NCBI RefSeq assembly: GCF_900176285.1
Contig: NZ_FWXF01000025.1
Span: 1-41,045, forward strand
Direction of reading: 5' to 3'
DNA from: Desulfacinum hydrothermale DSM 13146
Lineage (GTDB): Bacteria > Desulfobacterota > Syntrophobacteria > Syntrophobacterales > DSM-9756
DNA length: 41,045 nucleotides
In this document: in pieces, positions 1 through 7,939 of the stretch
Layout: every line of letters starts with the position of its first letter
Numbering within the stretch: position 1 is the first letter of the stretch
The notes under the pieces: generated by a model
What the model was told of the DNA's origin: nothing
The model's input: only the letters and a program-made list of their open reading frames with translations
Database searches by the model: none
Made by a program: the position numbers and the translations under genes

Positions 1-12
1 TTCGCCGCCCCC

Positions 13-36
13 TGGGAGCACCGGGCTCCAGCCCGG
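13..36. repeat. REP-like palindrome (left)
   Basis: A palindrome at 21-36 has 7-bp arms CCGGGCT/AGCCCGG around CC, preceded by TGGGAGCA. It resembles the palindrome on the far side of the RAYT relic and is the expected substrate of that transposase class. Confidence 0.6.
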
Positions 37-40
37 TAAA

Positions 41-495
41 GAGAATCACGCTTACAAAGGCTGGTACAGCCGGGGGTATCTGCCTCATTTGGATGCGCCG
101 GCATTGCTCCAATCTGTTACCTTTCGCCTGGCCGATTCGTTGCCACAGGAGAGATTGCCCCAGTTGGAGCGAGAACTGGCAAACAAGCCTAAAAAGGAGC
201 GGGAGAGGTGGAAGCGTCAGCGCATCGAAGCGTGGCTGGATCTGGGCATGGGCTGCTGCGCCTTGCGCCATCCACGTCTTGCCGCGTTGGTGCGGAATAG
301 CCTCTTGTATTTCGACGGCTCACGCTACCGGCTGCTGGCCTGGTGCATGCCGCCGAGCTGGGGATCAGCGTGCCCGGCAAGCGTTTTTGAGTGCGAGACT
401 ATTGGGACCGATACATCCGGGATGAGCGCCACTTGAATGCGGTGATCGTTTACATACACAATAATGCCGTGCTGGGAGTGCCAGGCTCCCGCCCG
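41..495 (+). pseudogene. REP-associated tyrosine transposase (RAYT/Y1_Tnp) relic
   Basis: The N-terminal part reads WYSRGYLPHLDAPALLQSVTF and LADSLPQERL, the typical opening of REP-associated Y1 transposases. After RLLAWC (about 345) the frame is lost and the catalytic block with the HUH (MPNHVHVL-type) motif is absent. The C-terminal block resumes in another frame at 391 as DYWDRYIRDERH and IVYIHNNAVL, the usual end of the family. There is therefore an internal deletion plus frameshift and no functional enzyme can be made. The upstream frame stays open to the window edge with no clear start. It is flanked by REP-like palindromes. Confidence 0.8.
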
Positions 496-525
496 GCGGT
501 GTTTGCCGAGCTGGAGCTCGGTGCC
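472..525. repeat. REP-like palindrome pair (right)
   Basis: CTGGGAGTGCCAGGCTCCCG (from 472) is followed by a perfect palindrome at 506-521, CCGAGCT/AGCTCGG around GG, then TGCCCC. In inverted orientation this matches the left element, giving a REP-RAYT-REP arrangement. Confidence 0.6.
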
Positions 526-1033
526 CCTGAGATCGGGCCGCGCTCGGCTGGTGGATGTGGAGGAAAAGGAATGAGTATCTTGGTTCAGGGTGAAATGGAA
601 TTTTCCGGTGCCCAAATAAGCTACTCCTTCGCACTGTGCCGAAGCCGGATGGCATGACTTTAGGGCTCATCGCTTGCCCTGTAAAGTCCCAGAACTGATG
701 GACACCTTTTTATGTAGAGGCCTTTCTAGTGGCCCCTACGGCCAGGCACAAGAATCCTATTTGGCCCTTCGCTCCAGGCCTTGACAACCGACTTTGGCAC
801 TGATGGGCGAAAACCGGTTTTGGCGGTTGCCCTGAGGAAAAAGCGATAGGCAAGCGGTGTGTCTGAGAGCCTTCCGATTCAAAAAAAACATTCCAAGAAC
901 ATTCCGGTGGATGGGGCCGTTTCTGGGGGCATGGACGGCCTTCTCTGGATCTTCGGCAACCCCCGTCCATGGGCGAAAGGTTTCTTCCCTTTGCCGGTAG
1001 GCCGCCGGCGGGGACGGGATCATCTCCTTTGTC
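526..1033. other. Intergenic region without a recognised gene
   Basis: About 500 bp between the RAYT relic and the terminator of the symporter gene. The short open frames on both strands lack family resemblance and ribosome binding sites. A weak hairpin (GTAG-GGCC ... GGCC-CTAC) lies near 711-740 without a T-tract. Confidence 0.5.
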
Positions 1034-1066
1034 AAAAAGGCAGGGGCGGTTCGCCAACCGCCCCTG
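1034..1066 (-). terminator. Rho-independent terminator of the symporter gene
   Basis: Perfect 11-bp stem CAGGGGCGGTT (1041-1051) / AACCGCCCCTG (1056-1066) with a 4-nt loop. On the minus strand it is followed by CCTTTTTGAC. It lies 59 nt past the stop of the minus-strand symporter gene. Confidence 0.85.
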
Positions 1067-1124
1067 CGTCACCTGCCTACCGTCCCAGGGGATCCCTAGG
1101 ACCGTGACATTCGGCGATCGTAAC

Positions 1125-2546
1125 CTACTCGGCCGCCGGACTGACCACAGAGGCCGCTCTTGCTTCCACGGCCTCCACTTCTTCGTACTTACGCACCATC
1201 CGGAAGATCACCGGACTCAGCGCCAGCAGTGCGATCAGGTTGGGAAGGGCCATGAGGCCGTTGAAGGCGTCGGACAGGTTCCACACGAACTTGAGCGACG
1301 TGGTGGCTCCCACGAAAACGAGCACCACCCACATCCACTTGTAGATCTCCACCGCCTTCACCCCGGCGATGTATTCAAAGCACTTGGAGCCGTAGTAGTA
1401 CCAGCCGAGGATGGTGGAAAAGGCAAAAAAGACCAGGCCGAACGAGACGATGAAGGAACCGATCCCGGGCAGGCTCTGGCCGTAGGCCGCGCTGGAAAGA
1501 GCCGCCCCGGAAAGACCGTTTTGGATGGTCATGAGGCCTTCAGGAGACATTTGCACCAGCCCCGAGAGCAGGATGACCAGGGCCGTCATGGAGCAGATGA
1601 TGAGCGTGTCGATAAAGGATCCCAGCGAGGCGATCAGGCCCTGCACGGCGGGGTCATCGATCTTGGAGGCCGCATGGGCGATGGGAGCCGATCCCAGGCC
1701 CGCCTCGTTGGAAAAGATGCCGCGGGCCACTCCGAAGCGGATCACCGTTCCCAGAAGCCCGCCGCCCACCGCTTTGCCGGTGAAGGCGTTGGCAAAGATG
1801 AGGCCGAAGGCATCGGGGATGAGCGAGGCCTTCATGATCAGCACGATCAGGGAGCCCAACAAGTAGACCACGGCCATGAAGGGAACGATCTTGGAGGTCA
1901 CCCGGGCGATGCTCTTGATGCCGCCGATGATCACCAGAGCCGTGGCCACGGCCAGCACGATGCCCGTGATGTAGGTGGGGATGCCCAGGGTGGATCGGAC
2001 GGCGTCGGCGACCGAATTGGACTGGACCATGTTGCCGATCCCGAAGGAGGCCACGAAACCGAAAAAGGCGAAGGCCCACCCGAGCCAGCCCCAGTTGCCG
2101 CCATAGCGCTCCTGCAGGCCGTTTTTGATGTAGTACATGGGACCGCCGGACTTTTCCCCCTTCTCGTTGGTAACCCGATACTTCACCGCCAAAACGGCCT
2201 CACCCAACTTGCTGGCACCGCCCACGGAAGCGGTCACCCACATCCAAAAGACGGCCCCGGGACCGCCCGCCGCGATGGCGGTGGCCACGCCGGCGATGTT
2301 GCCCGTTCCGATGGTGGCGGAAAGAGAGGTCATGAGAGCCTGGAAAGGCGTGATGTCCCCATCTCCGCTATGCTTTTTGGAAAAGAGCAGCTTGAAAGCA
2401 AGACCAAGACGCCGGAACTGAACAAAGCGGGTTCCCAGGGACAAAACCAACCCCGTTCCCACCAACAGGACGATCATCACCGGCCCCCAGGCAAAGGAGC
2501 CCAACTTTCCTACCAAGGTTTCAATCGAATGTGCCAAGCCTTCCAT
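1125..2546 (-). CDS. Sodium:alanine/glycine symporter (AGCS family)
   Basis: 473-residue inner-membrane protein of the alanine/glycine:cation symporter family, importing alanine or glycine with Na+. The diagnostic region GTGNIAGVATAIAAGGPGA is present near residue 80, followed by FWMWVTASVGGASKLGEA and then about ten hydrophobic segments typical of the LeuT-fold family; the length is normal. ATG at 2546 is preceded by GGAGG at good spacing. The gene lies 109 bp downstream of lpd on the same strand, so it may be cotranscribed. The glycine cleavage operon close by makes glycine and/or alanine the likely substrate (inference from context). Confidence 0.92.
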   Translation of the reverse strand: MEGLAHSIETLVGKLGSFAWGPVMIVLLVGTGLVLSLGTRFVQFRRLGLAFKLLFSKKHSGDGDITPFQALMTSLSATIGTGNIAGVATAIAAGGPGAVFWMWVTASVGGASKLGEAVLAVKYRVTNEKGEKSGGPMYYIKNGLQERYGGNWGWLGWAFAFFGFVASFGIGNMVQSNSVADAVRSTLGIPTYITGIVLAVATALVIIGGIKSIARVTSKIVPFMAVVYLLGSLIVLIMKASLIPDAFGLIFANAFTGKAVGGGLLGTVIRFGVARGIFSNEAGLGSAPIAHAASKIDDPAVQGLIASLGSFIDTLIICSMTALVILLSGLVQMSPEGLMTIQNGLSGAALSSAAYGQSLPGIGSFIVSFGLVFFAFSTILGWYYYGSKCFEYIAGVKAVEIYKWMWVVLVFVGATTSLKFVWNLSDAFNGLMALPNLIALLALSPVIFRMVRKYEEVEAVEARAASVVSPAAE

Positions 2547-2655
2547 GTAAATCCTCCACTGGATTTCGATTTGTCCGCCTCCGAGAGAACCACAGCCGAA
2601 GCATCCGTTCGATCGCGGATTCGTTGCCCGCTCCCAACCGGATCCACCCAGGGCC

Positions 2656-4089
2656 CTATCCGTGCAAGGCGCGATCCGTCGCCTTGAAGGCGGCTTCCGC
2701 CATCACCTCCGCCAGGGTGGGATGGGCATGAATGGTCCGGGCCAGGTCTTCGGCCGTCATGGCGTGGCGCACAGCCAGGGTCGCCTCGGCGATGAGCTCC
2801 GTGGCGTGGGCTCCCACCAGGTGGGCTCCCACCAGGCGGCCCGATCCCCGTTCGGTCACCAGCTTGGCCATGCCGGCCAATTCTCCCAAAACCTGGGCCT
2901 TGCCCATGGTTCTCAGCAACACCGTTTCCGAACGCACCTCCATGCCCCGTTCCAGCGCCTGGGCCTCCGTGAGTCCCACCGTGGCCACTTCCGGCCGGCA
3001 AAAGATGGCCCCGGGAACGGCATCGTAGTCCATGCGCTCCCGGCCTCCCAAGGCGCAAGAGGCCGCCACCTGTCCTTCCGCCGAAGCCACGTGAGCCAGC
3101 ATGACCCGCGCCGGGCCCAGAACGTCCCCGATGGCATAGACTCCATCCACATTGGTCTGCATCGATTCGTCTGCCTTGATCCACCCCCTTTCATCCATGG
3201 CGACCCCCAGGCCGGACAGGCCAAGATCGTCCGTGTTGGGCCGGCGCCCCACGCACACGAGGATCTTGTCGCAACCGACGGTCACGGGTTCCGCCTTTTT
3301 GCCTTTGGGCGGCTCCACCAGCGGGGACGGCCCCAGCACCACGCGCAGACCGTCCCCGTCCGGACCCCAGTCCTGGACCGTACGGCCCAGGTGAAGCGCC
3401 ACCTTCCGCTTCTTCATCTCCCGCTCCAGGATCTTGGAGCAGTCCGCATCCACCGACGGCAGGGGCAGCAGCCGATCCAGGGCCTCCACCAACGTCACCT
3501 TGGTGCCCAAGGCGCTTAAAATGGTGGCAAACTCACAGCCGATCACCCCCCCGCCCACGATCACCATGGAACGAGGCACCTGCGACATGCTCAGGGCATG
3601 ATCGCTGGACCAAACCCGCTCCCCGTCGGGCTCCAACCCCGGAAGCCCCATGGGCCGCGTTCCCGGCGCCAGAATGAGTCGATCCCAGGAAAGCTCCTGC
3701 ACCTGCCCGTCGGCCTGCTCCACGCGGGCCCGCCCCGGCCCCGTTACCCGGGCTCGCCCCGCCATCCACCGGATGTTATGATGGCGAAAAAGCGCCGCGA
3801 TGCCCTTGCGCTGGTCGTCCACAACCTTCTGTTTGCGAGCCATGAGTCGGGCCAGATCCACGGCGAGAGGATCGGCAAAGATGAGACCAAACGCCGCACC
3901 ATGGCGGCTCTTTTCCAGAAGTTCTGTGGCGTGCAAAAGGACCTTGGACGGGATGCAGCCCCAGTTGAGGCAGGTACCCCCCAGGTGGTCCCGTTCCACC
4001 ACCGTGACCCGGGCTCCGGCCTGAGCGGCACGAACCGCCGCCACATAACCGCCGGGACCCGCTCCAATGATGAGGATGTGCTTTTCCAT
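2656..4089 (-). CDS. lpd: Dihydrolipoamide dehydrogenase (GCS L-protein)
   Basis: 477-residue FAD flavoprotein that reoxidises dihydrolipoyl H-protein with NAD+. The N-terminal FAD site GAGPGG (residues 9-14) and redox-active disulfide GGTCLNWGCIPSK (Cys40/Cys45) are present. So are a central NAD site (IVGGGVIGCEFA), the second FAD motif (VYAIGDV) and the C-terminal catalytic HPTLAE His-Glu pair. An upstream in-frame codon would add 8 residues, but AAGGAGG sits directly before the ATG at 4089, which also starts at the conserved MEKHILIIG. The gene diverges from the Lrp-gcv operon, so it is probably the L-protein of that system, although it could also serve 2-oxoacid dehydrogenases. Confidence 0.95.
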   Translation of the reverse strand: MEKHILIIGAGPGGYVAAVRAAQAGARVTVVERDHLGGTCLNWGCIPSKVLLHATELLEKSRHGAAFGLIFADPLAVDLARLMARKQKVVDDQRKGIAALFRHHNIRWMAGRARVTGPGRARVEQADGQVQELSWDRLILAPGTRPMGLPGLEPDGERVWSSDHALSMSQVPRSMVIVGGGVIGCEFATILSALGTKVTLVEALDRLLPLPSVDADCSKILEREMKKRKVALHLGRTVQDWGPDGDGLRVVLGPSPLVEPPKGKKAEPVTVGCDKILVCVGRRPNTDDLGLSGLGVAMDERGWIKADESMQTNVDGVYAIGDVLGPARVMLAHVASAEGQVAASCALGGRERMDYDAVPGAIFCRPEVATVGLTEAQALERGMEVRSETVLLRTMGKAQVLGELAGMAKLVTERGSGRLVGAHLVGAHATELIAEATLAVRHAMTAEDLARTIHAHPTLAEVMAEAAFKATDRALHG

Positions 4090-4442
4090 GAACCTCCTTC
4101 GTTGAGAATCCACGTGGGGTCGAGATACCCACGGGCGTCGGAATCATGTGCGGGAAATCCCTTGAGGAAACCTGCCGTGCGCAAGACTTCTTTTCCAGGC
4201 AGAGCCTGCTTACTCCAGGAACCGTCCAGGGTCAAGGCCTGTTTGCCCAAGATGGCCCGCGTTTTTTCTCACATACGACGTGCTCTCTTGTGCACTCTTG
4301 CCATATCGCATGTTTTTGCAATTTGATAGGGAAATTTTTCTGATTATGAAAATTTTGATTGCCTTTTTTGTGTAAATCGTAAATAGTTCCAGAGATGGTC
4401 ACACGCCGTGCCACACGTGAACCCCAACGGACGCTCGAACCC
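4090..4442. promoter_or_regulatory. Divergent lpd / asnC-gcv control region with Lrp-like site
   Basis: AT-rich stretch (about 4305-4390) in otherwise GC-rich DNA between divergent lpd and the regulator gene. An inverted repeat GAAATTTTTC (4331-4340) / GAAAATTTTG (4348-4357) lies around TGATTAT. AAATTTTTCTG (4332-4342) fits the right-hand 11 positions of the E. coli Lrp consensus YAGHAWATTWTDCTR; the left four positions fit poorly. Autoregulation and coregulation of both transcripts are inferred. Confidence 0.45.
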
Positions 4443-4886
4443 ATGAAAATCGACGAAACCAACCTGGCCATCATCAAGCATCTACGCCAAGGGCGAAGAT
4501 CGTTTCGCAAGATCGCCGAAGCCCTGGGCCTGACGGAAAACACGGTGCGCAACCGGGTCCAGCGGCTTATGGACGAAAAGGTGTTGAGCATCACGGGCGT
4601 GGTGGATCCCGGCGCCCTCCCCGGCCATCGGCTGGTGATCGTGGGAGTCAAGCTCCACGACATGGACATGGTGGGAGCCGCCGAAGCGTTCAAGGCGCTC
4701 CGGGGCGTGGTGGCGGTGACCATCGTGACGGGCCGCTACGATCTGATGGTTCTGGTGCTTTTGAACCAGGAGTTCGACCTATTGCAGTTTTACACGGAGG
4801 AGGTTTCCAAGGTGAGCAACGTTCAATCGGTGGAAACCTTCGTGGTCTACAAGACCTTCAACATCAAGGTTCCTTACGTTCTCTGA
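4443..4886 (+). CDS. Lrp/AsnC family transcriptional regulator
   Basis: 147-residue feast/famine regulator. The N-terminal winged HTH (IDETNLAIIKHLRQGRRSFRK... LTENTVRNRVQRL) is followed by an RAM/AsnC ligand-binding domain (VTIVTGRYDLMVLVLL, VQSVETFVVYKTF). The start at 4443 (MKIDETN) is chosen because it matches the family; an in-frame ATG at 4395 would add an Arg-rich 16-residue leader, and neither has a good ribosome site. The gene ends 14 bp before gcvT on the same strand, so it is probably the first gene of the gcv operon and senses glycine, alanine or another amino acid (inferred). Confidence 0.88.
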   Translation: MKIDETNLAIIKHLRQGRRSFRKIAEALGLTENTVRNRVQRLMDEKVLSITGVVDPGALPGHRLVIVGVKLHDMDMVGAAEAFKALRGVVAVTIVTGRYDLMVLVLLNQEFDLLQFYTEEVSKVSNVQSVETFVVYKTFNIKVPYVL

Positions 4887-4900
4887 GCAAGGAGTTTGCC

Positions 4901-6172
4901 ATGTCCCTTAAAATCACCCCTCTGCACGACTGGCACGTGGCCCGCGGCGCGCACATGGCCGATTTCGGCGGCTATCACATGCCGGTCTGGTATCCCACGG
5001 GCGCCAAGGCGGAACACCTGGCGGTGGTCCAGGCGGCGGGGCTGTTCGACACCAGCCACATGGCGGCTGTGTCGGTGCAGGGCCCGGACGCCCTGGAGCT
5101 GTTGCAGTGGACCTTCACCAAGGATCTGGAGCGCTGTGTGGGCGCCTCCCGGGAACCGCTTTCCAAGGGACGGTGCGTGTACGGCGCTTTTCTCAATGAA
5201 CGGGGCGAGGCCCTGGACGATTCCATCGTCTATCGGCTGGGCGACCAAGAGTTCCTGGTGGTGGTGAACGCCGGCATGGGCGCTCCGGTGGCGGCGCATT
5301 TGCGGGACCAGGCGGGATCGCGTTCCGTCACGATCCAAGACCTGACGGACCGAGTGGGCAAGATGGACATCCAGGGCCCCCTGGCCGCCAAGATGCTGGC
5401 CCGGCTGCTGAGTGATCCGAAGGAAGCCTTTTCGGGCATGGCCTATTTCTCCTTCAAGGGCCATTACGATCCCGAACATCCGGACGCCGCCGCGGTGACC
5501 CTCCAGGACGGCACGCCGATTCTTCTTTCCCGCACGGGATACACGGGCGAATTCGGCTTCGAGATCTTCCTGGCCCCCGAAAGGCTGGAGCCCCTGTGGA
5601 GCGCCCTGTTGGAAGCGGGCGAAAAGGAAGGCCTTCTTCCCTGCGGCCTGGCCGCCCGGGATTCGTTGCGGGCCGGGGCCGTCCTTCCCCTGTCTCACCA
5701 GGACATCGGCCCCTGGCCTTTCCGGCACCACCCCTGGGAGTTCGCCCTGCCCTACAACGAAGACAAGACCGGCTTTACCAAGGACTTCCTGGGCGCCCGT
5801 GCCCTGCTGGAGCTCCGCACCCCCGAATACACCAAGGCCTTTGTGGGCTTCGACCTGAGAAAGCTCACCGACCCCCACGATGCCCAGGTCCTGGACCCGG
5901 ACGGCAACGTGGTGGGAACGGTGCTCACCTGTGTCACCGACATGGCCATCGGCCGCGACGGCGACCGTATCTATTCCATCACCAGCCCTGACAAGCCGGC
6001 GGACTTCCAACCTCGTGGGCTCAGTTGCGGTTTTGTGAAACTCTCCCAGGACCTGCCGGCCGGAACCCCGCTGGTGCTCAAGGATCGCCGCCGCTCCATC
6101 CGCGTGGTCTTGACCGACGACATCCGCCCTCACCGCACGGCGCGACGCCCCATCCAACAAATGACCGACTGA
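4901..6172 (+). CDS. gcvT: Glycine cleavage system T protein (aminomethyltransferase)
   Basis: 423 residues; transfers the methylene group from aminomethyl-lipoyl H-protein to tetrahydrofolate, releasing ammonia. It opens with TPLHDWHVARGAHMADFGGYHMPVWY, typical of GcvT. It also carries LFDTSHMAAVSVQG, the conserved Asp region GEALDDSIVYRL and the RTGYTGEFGFEIF motif. It is some 50 residues longer than common GcvT proteins, the extra length lying in the middle and C-terminal parts. The start has AAGGAG upstream. The order T-H-PA-PB is a complete operon. Confidence 0.93.
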   Translation: MSLKITPLHDWHVARGAHMADFGGYHMPVWYPTGAKAEHLAVVQAAGLFDTSHMAAVSVQGPDALELLQWTFTKDLERCVGASREPLSKGRCVYGAFLNERGEALDDSIVYRLGDQEFLVVVNAGMGAPVAAHLRDQAGSRSVTIQDLTDRVGKMDIQGPLAAKMLARLLSDPKEAFSGMAYFSFKGHYDPEHPDAAAVTLQDGTPILLSRTGYTGEFGFEIFLAPERLEPLWSALLEAGEKEGLLPCGLAARDSLRAGAVLPLSHQDIGPWPFRHHPWEFALPYNEDKTGFTKDFLGARALLELRTPEYTKAFVGFDLRKLTDPHDAQVLDPDGNVVGTVLTCVTDMAIGRDGDRIYSITSPDKPADFQPRGLSCGFVKLSQDLPAGTPLVLKDRRRSIRVVLTDDIRPHRTARRPIQQMTD

Positions 6173-6200
6173 ACAGGACCCAACAAGAAGGAGGTACGCC

Positions 6201-6608
6201 ATGAAGGAAATCCATGAACTGAACCTGGCTGAAGACGTTCGCTACACACAAGATCACGAATGGGCCCGCTTGGAAGGCGATACGGTGGTGGTGGGCATCT
6301 CCGATTTCGCCCAGGATCAGCTGGGGGAAGTGGTCTATGTGGAGCTGCCCCAGGTGGGCGACACCTTCGACAAGGGGGAAGAGTTCGGTTCGGTGGAATC
6401 GGTCAAGGCCGTGAGCGAACTCTACATGCCCGTGAGCGGCGAAGTGGTGGCGGTGAATGAGGAACTGGAAGGCGCTCCCGACCTGGTCAACAAGGAGCCT
6501 TATGGGGCCGGCTGGATGATCCGGGTCAAGCCCGAGGACCCGGCCCAGATGGATAGCCTTCTGGACAAGGACGCTTACCTGGAACATCTCAAGGGGTTGG
6601 AATCATGA
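6201..6608 (+). CDS. gcvH: Glycine cleavage system H protein
   Basis: 135-residue lipoyl-carrier protein shuttling the aminomethyl group among the P, T and L proteins. The conserved opening YTQDHEWARLEGDTVVVGISD is followed by the lipoylation motif GSVESVKAVSE, with the modified lysine at position 69. Start ATG follows AAGGAGG. Its last codons overlap the gcvPA start (ATGA), implying translational coupling. Lipoylation can be supplied by the lipB-lipA genes 3 kb downstream in the same transcript. Confidence 0.97.
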   Translation: MKEIHELNLAEDVRYTQDHEWARLEGDTVVVGISDFAQDQLGEVVYVELPQVGDTFDKGEEFGSVESVKAVSELYMPVSGEVVAVNEELEGAPDLVNKEPYGAGWMIRVKPEDPAQMDSLLDKDAYLEHLKGLES

Positions 6609-7939
6609 GGTATCTTCCGCACACACCCGAAGACGTGGCTTCCATGCTCCAAGCCGTGGGGGCCGACAGTCTGGAGGAGCTCTTTGCGGGCGTTCCCGAA
6701 ACCTGCCGGAGAAAGGACGCCTGGAACCTTCCGGAGCCCCTCACCGAATGGGAACTGAACGCCCACATGGACCGCCTGGCGGCCCGCGTGGCGTCGAGCC
6801 CTTATTGGAAGATCTACCTGGGCGCGGGAAGCTACGAACACCACATCCCTGCCGCGGTTTCCTACCTTTTGGGCCGGTCGGAATTCAGCACGGCCTACAC
6901 TCCGTATCAGCCGGAAATCAGCCAGGGAACGCTCCAGGGCATCTACGAATACCAGACCCTGACGGCCCGCCTGCTGGGCATGGATGTGGCCAACGCGTCC
7001 ATGTACGACGGCGCCAGCGCTCTGGCCGAAGCCCTTCTCATGGCCTTTCGCATCACGCGAAAGAAAAAACGCGTGGCCGTCTCCCGGGCCGTCAGCCCGT
7101 TTTACCGGCGCGTAGTGGCCACCTACTTTGCGCCCACGGACTACGAAGTGGTGGAGCTTCCCCTGCTTGCCGACGGCACCACGGACCTTTCCGGCCTGGG
7201 CGCCATCCAGGACCTGGCCGCCGTGGCGGTGCAGTCGCCCAACTTTTTCGGATGCCTGGAGGACCTGGAGGCGGCCGGACGGGCCATCCATGAGACCGGA
7301 GCGGTCTTCGTGGCCTGTTTCAGCGAGCCGCTGGCCTTCGGGATCGTGAAGAGTCCCGGAGCCCAGGGGGCGGACATCGTTTGCGGCGAGGGGCAGAGCT
7401 TCGGCAACCCCCAGTCCTTCGGGGGACCGGGTCTGGGCATGTTCGCGACGCGCCAGGACCATGTGCGCAAGATGCCGGGCCGCCTGGTGGGGCGCACCAC
7501 CGACCTGGAAGGCCGCCCGGGGTTCGTGCTCACCCTGTCCACCCGCGAGCAGCATATCCGGCGGGCAAAGGCCACGTCCAACATCTGTTCCAACCAGGGC
7601 CTGTGCGCCATGACGGCGGCCATGTACATGGCCAGCCTGGGTGGAACGGGCATCCGCGAGCTGGCCCAGCTCAACCACGACAAGGCCGAGTACCTGAAAG
7701 AGGGGCTCCTGCAAGCGGGCTTTTCGGCGCCCTTGGCCGCACCCACCTTCAATGAGTTCGTTCTCAAGGCCCCGGCCGGCTTTGGGCAGATCTGGAAGCG
7801 CCTCCAGCAGGAAAAGATCGTCGCCGGCCTGCCCCTGGCCCCGCTCTACCCCGAGATGGAAGACCACTACCTTTTCTGCGTCACGGAGACCAAGAGCCGC
7901 GACGATCTGGACGTTTTGATCAGGGAGGTTTCGTCATGA
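6605..7939 (+). CDS. gcvPA: Glycine dehydrogenase (decarboxylating) subunit 1
   Basis: 444-residue N-terminal half of the two-subunit P-protein. Family hallmarks are MRYLPHTPEDVASML at the start, FLGAGSYEHHIPA-type IYLGAGSYEHHIPAAV, and TAYTPYQPEISQGTLQGIYE. The segments SNICSNQGLCAMTAAMYMASLG and GGPGLGMFA follow. This subunit lacks the PLP lysine, which sits in the next gene. It overlaps gcvH and gcvPB by four bases (ATGA) at both ends, so the stoichiometric subunits are coupled. Confidence 0.96.
   Translation: MRYLPHTPEDVASMLQAVGADSLEELFAGVPETCRRKDAWNLPEPLTEWELNAHMDRLAARVASSPYWKIYLGAGSYEHHIPAAVSYLLGRSEFSTAYTPYQPEISQGTLQGIYEYQTLTARLLGMDVANASMYDGASALAEALLMAFRITRKKKRVAVSRAVSPFYRRVVATYFAPTDYEVVELPLLADGTTDLSGLGAIQDLAAVAVQSPNFFGCLEDLEAAGRAIHETGAVFVACFSEPLAFGIVKSPGAQGADIVCGEGQSFGNPQSFGGPGLGMFATRQDHVRKMPGRLVGRTTDLEGRPGFVLTLSTREQHIRRAKATSNICSNQGLCAMTAAMYMASLGGTGIRELAQLNHDKAEYLKEGLLQAGFSAPLAAPTFNEFVLKAPAGFGQIWKRLQQEKIVAGLPLAPLYPEMEDHYLFCVTETKSRDDLDVLIREVSS

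Noticed and set aside
2547-2655. Glycine riboswitch upstream of the symporter
   Set aside because: The 109-bp gap lacks the conserved glycine aptamer core and terminator hairpin; none is seen upstream of gcvT either, where the gap is 14 bp.
969-2687. 572-codon plus-strand open frame over the symporter gene
   Set aside because: Antisense shadow; very rich in Gly, His, Asp and Gln, no ribosome site, and the minus strand encodes an obvious AGCS transporter.
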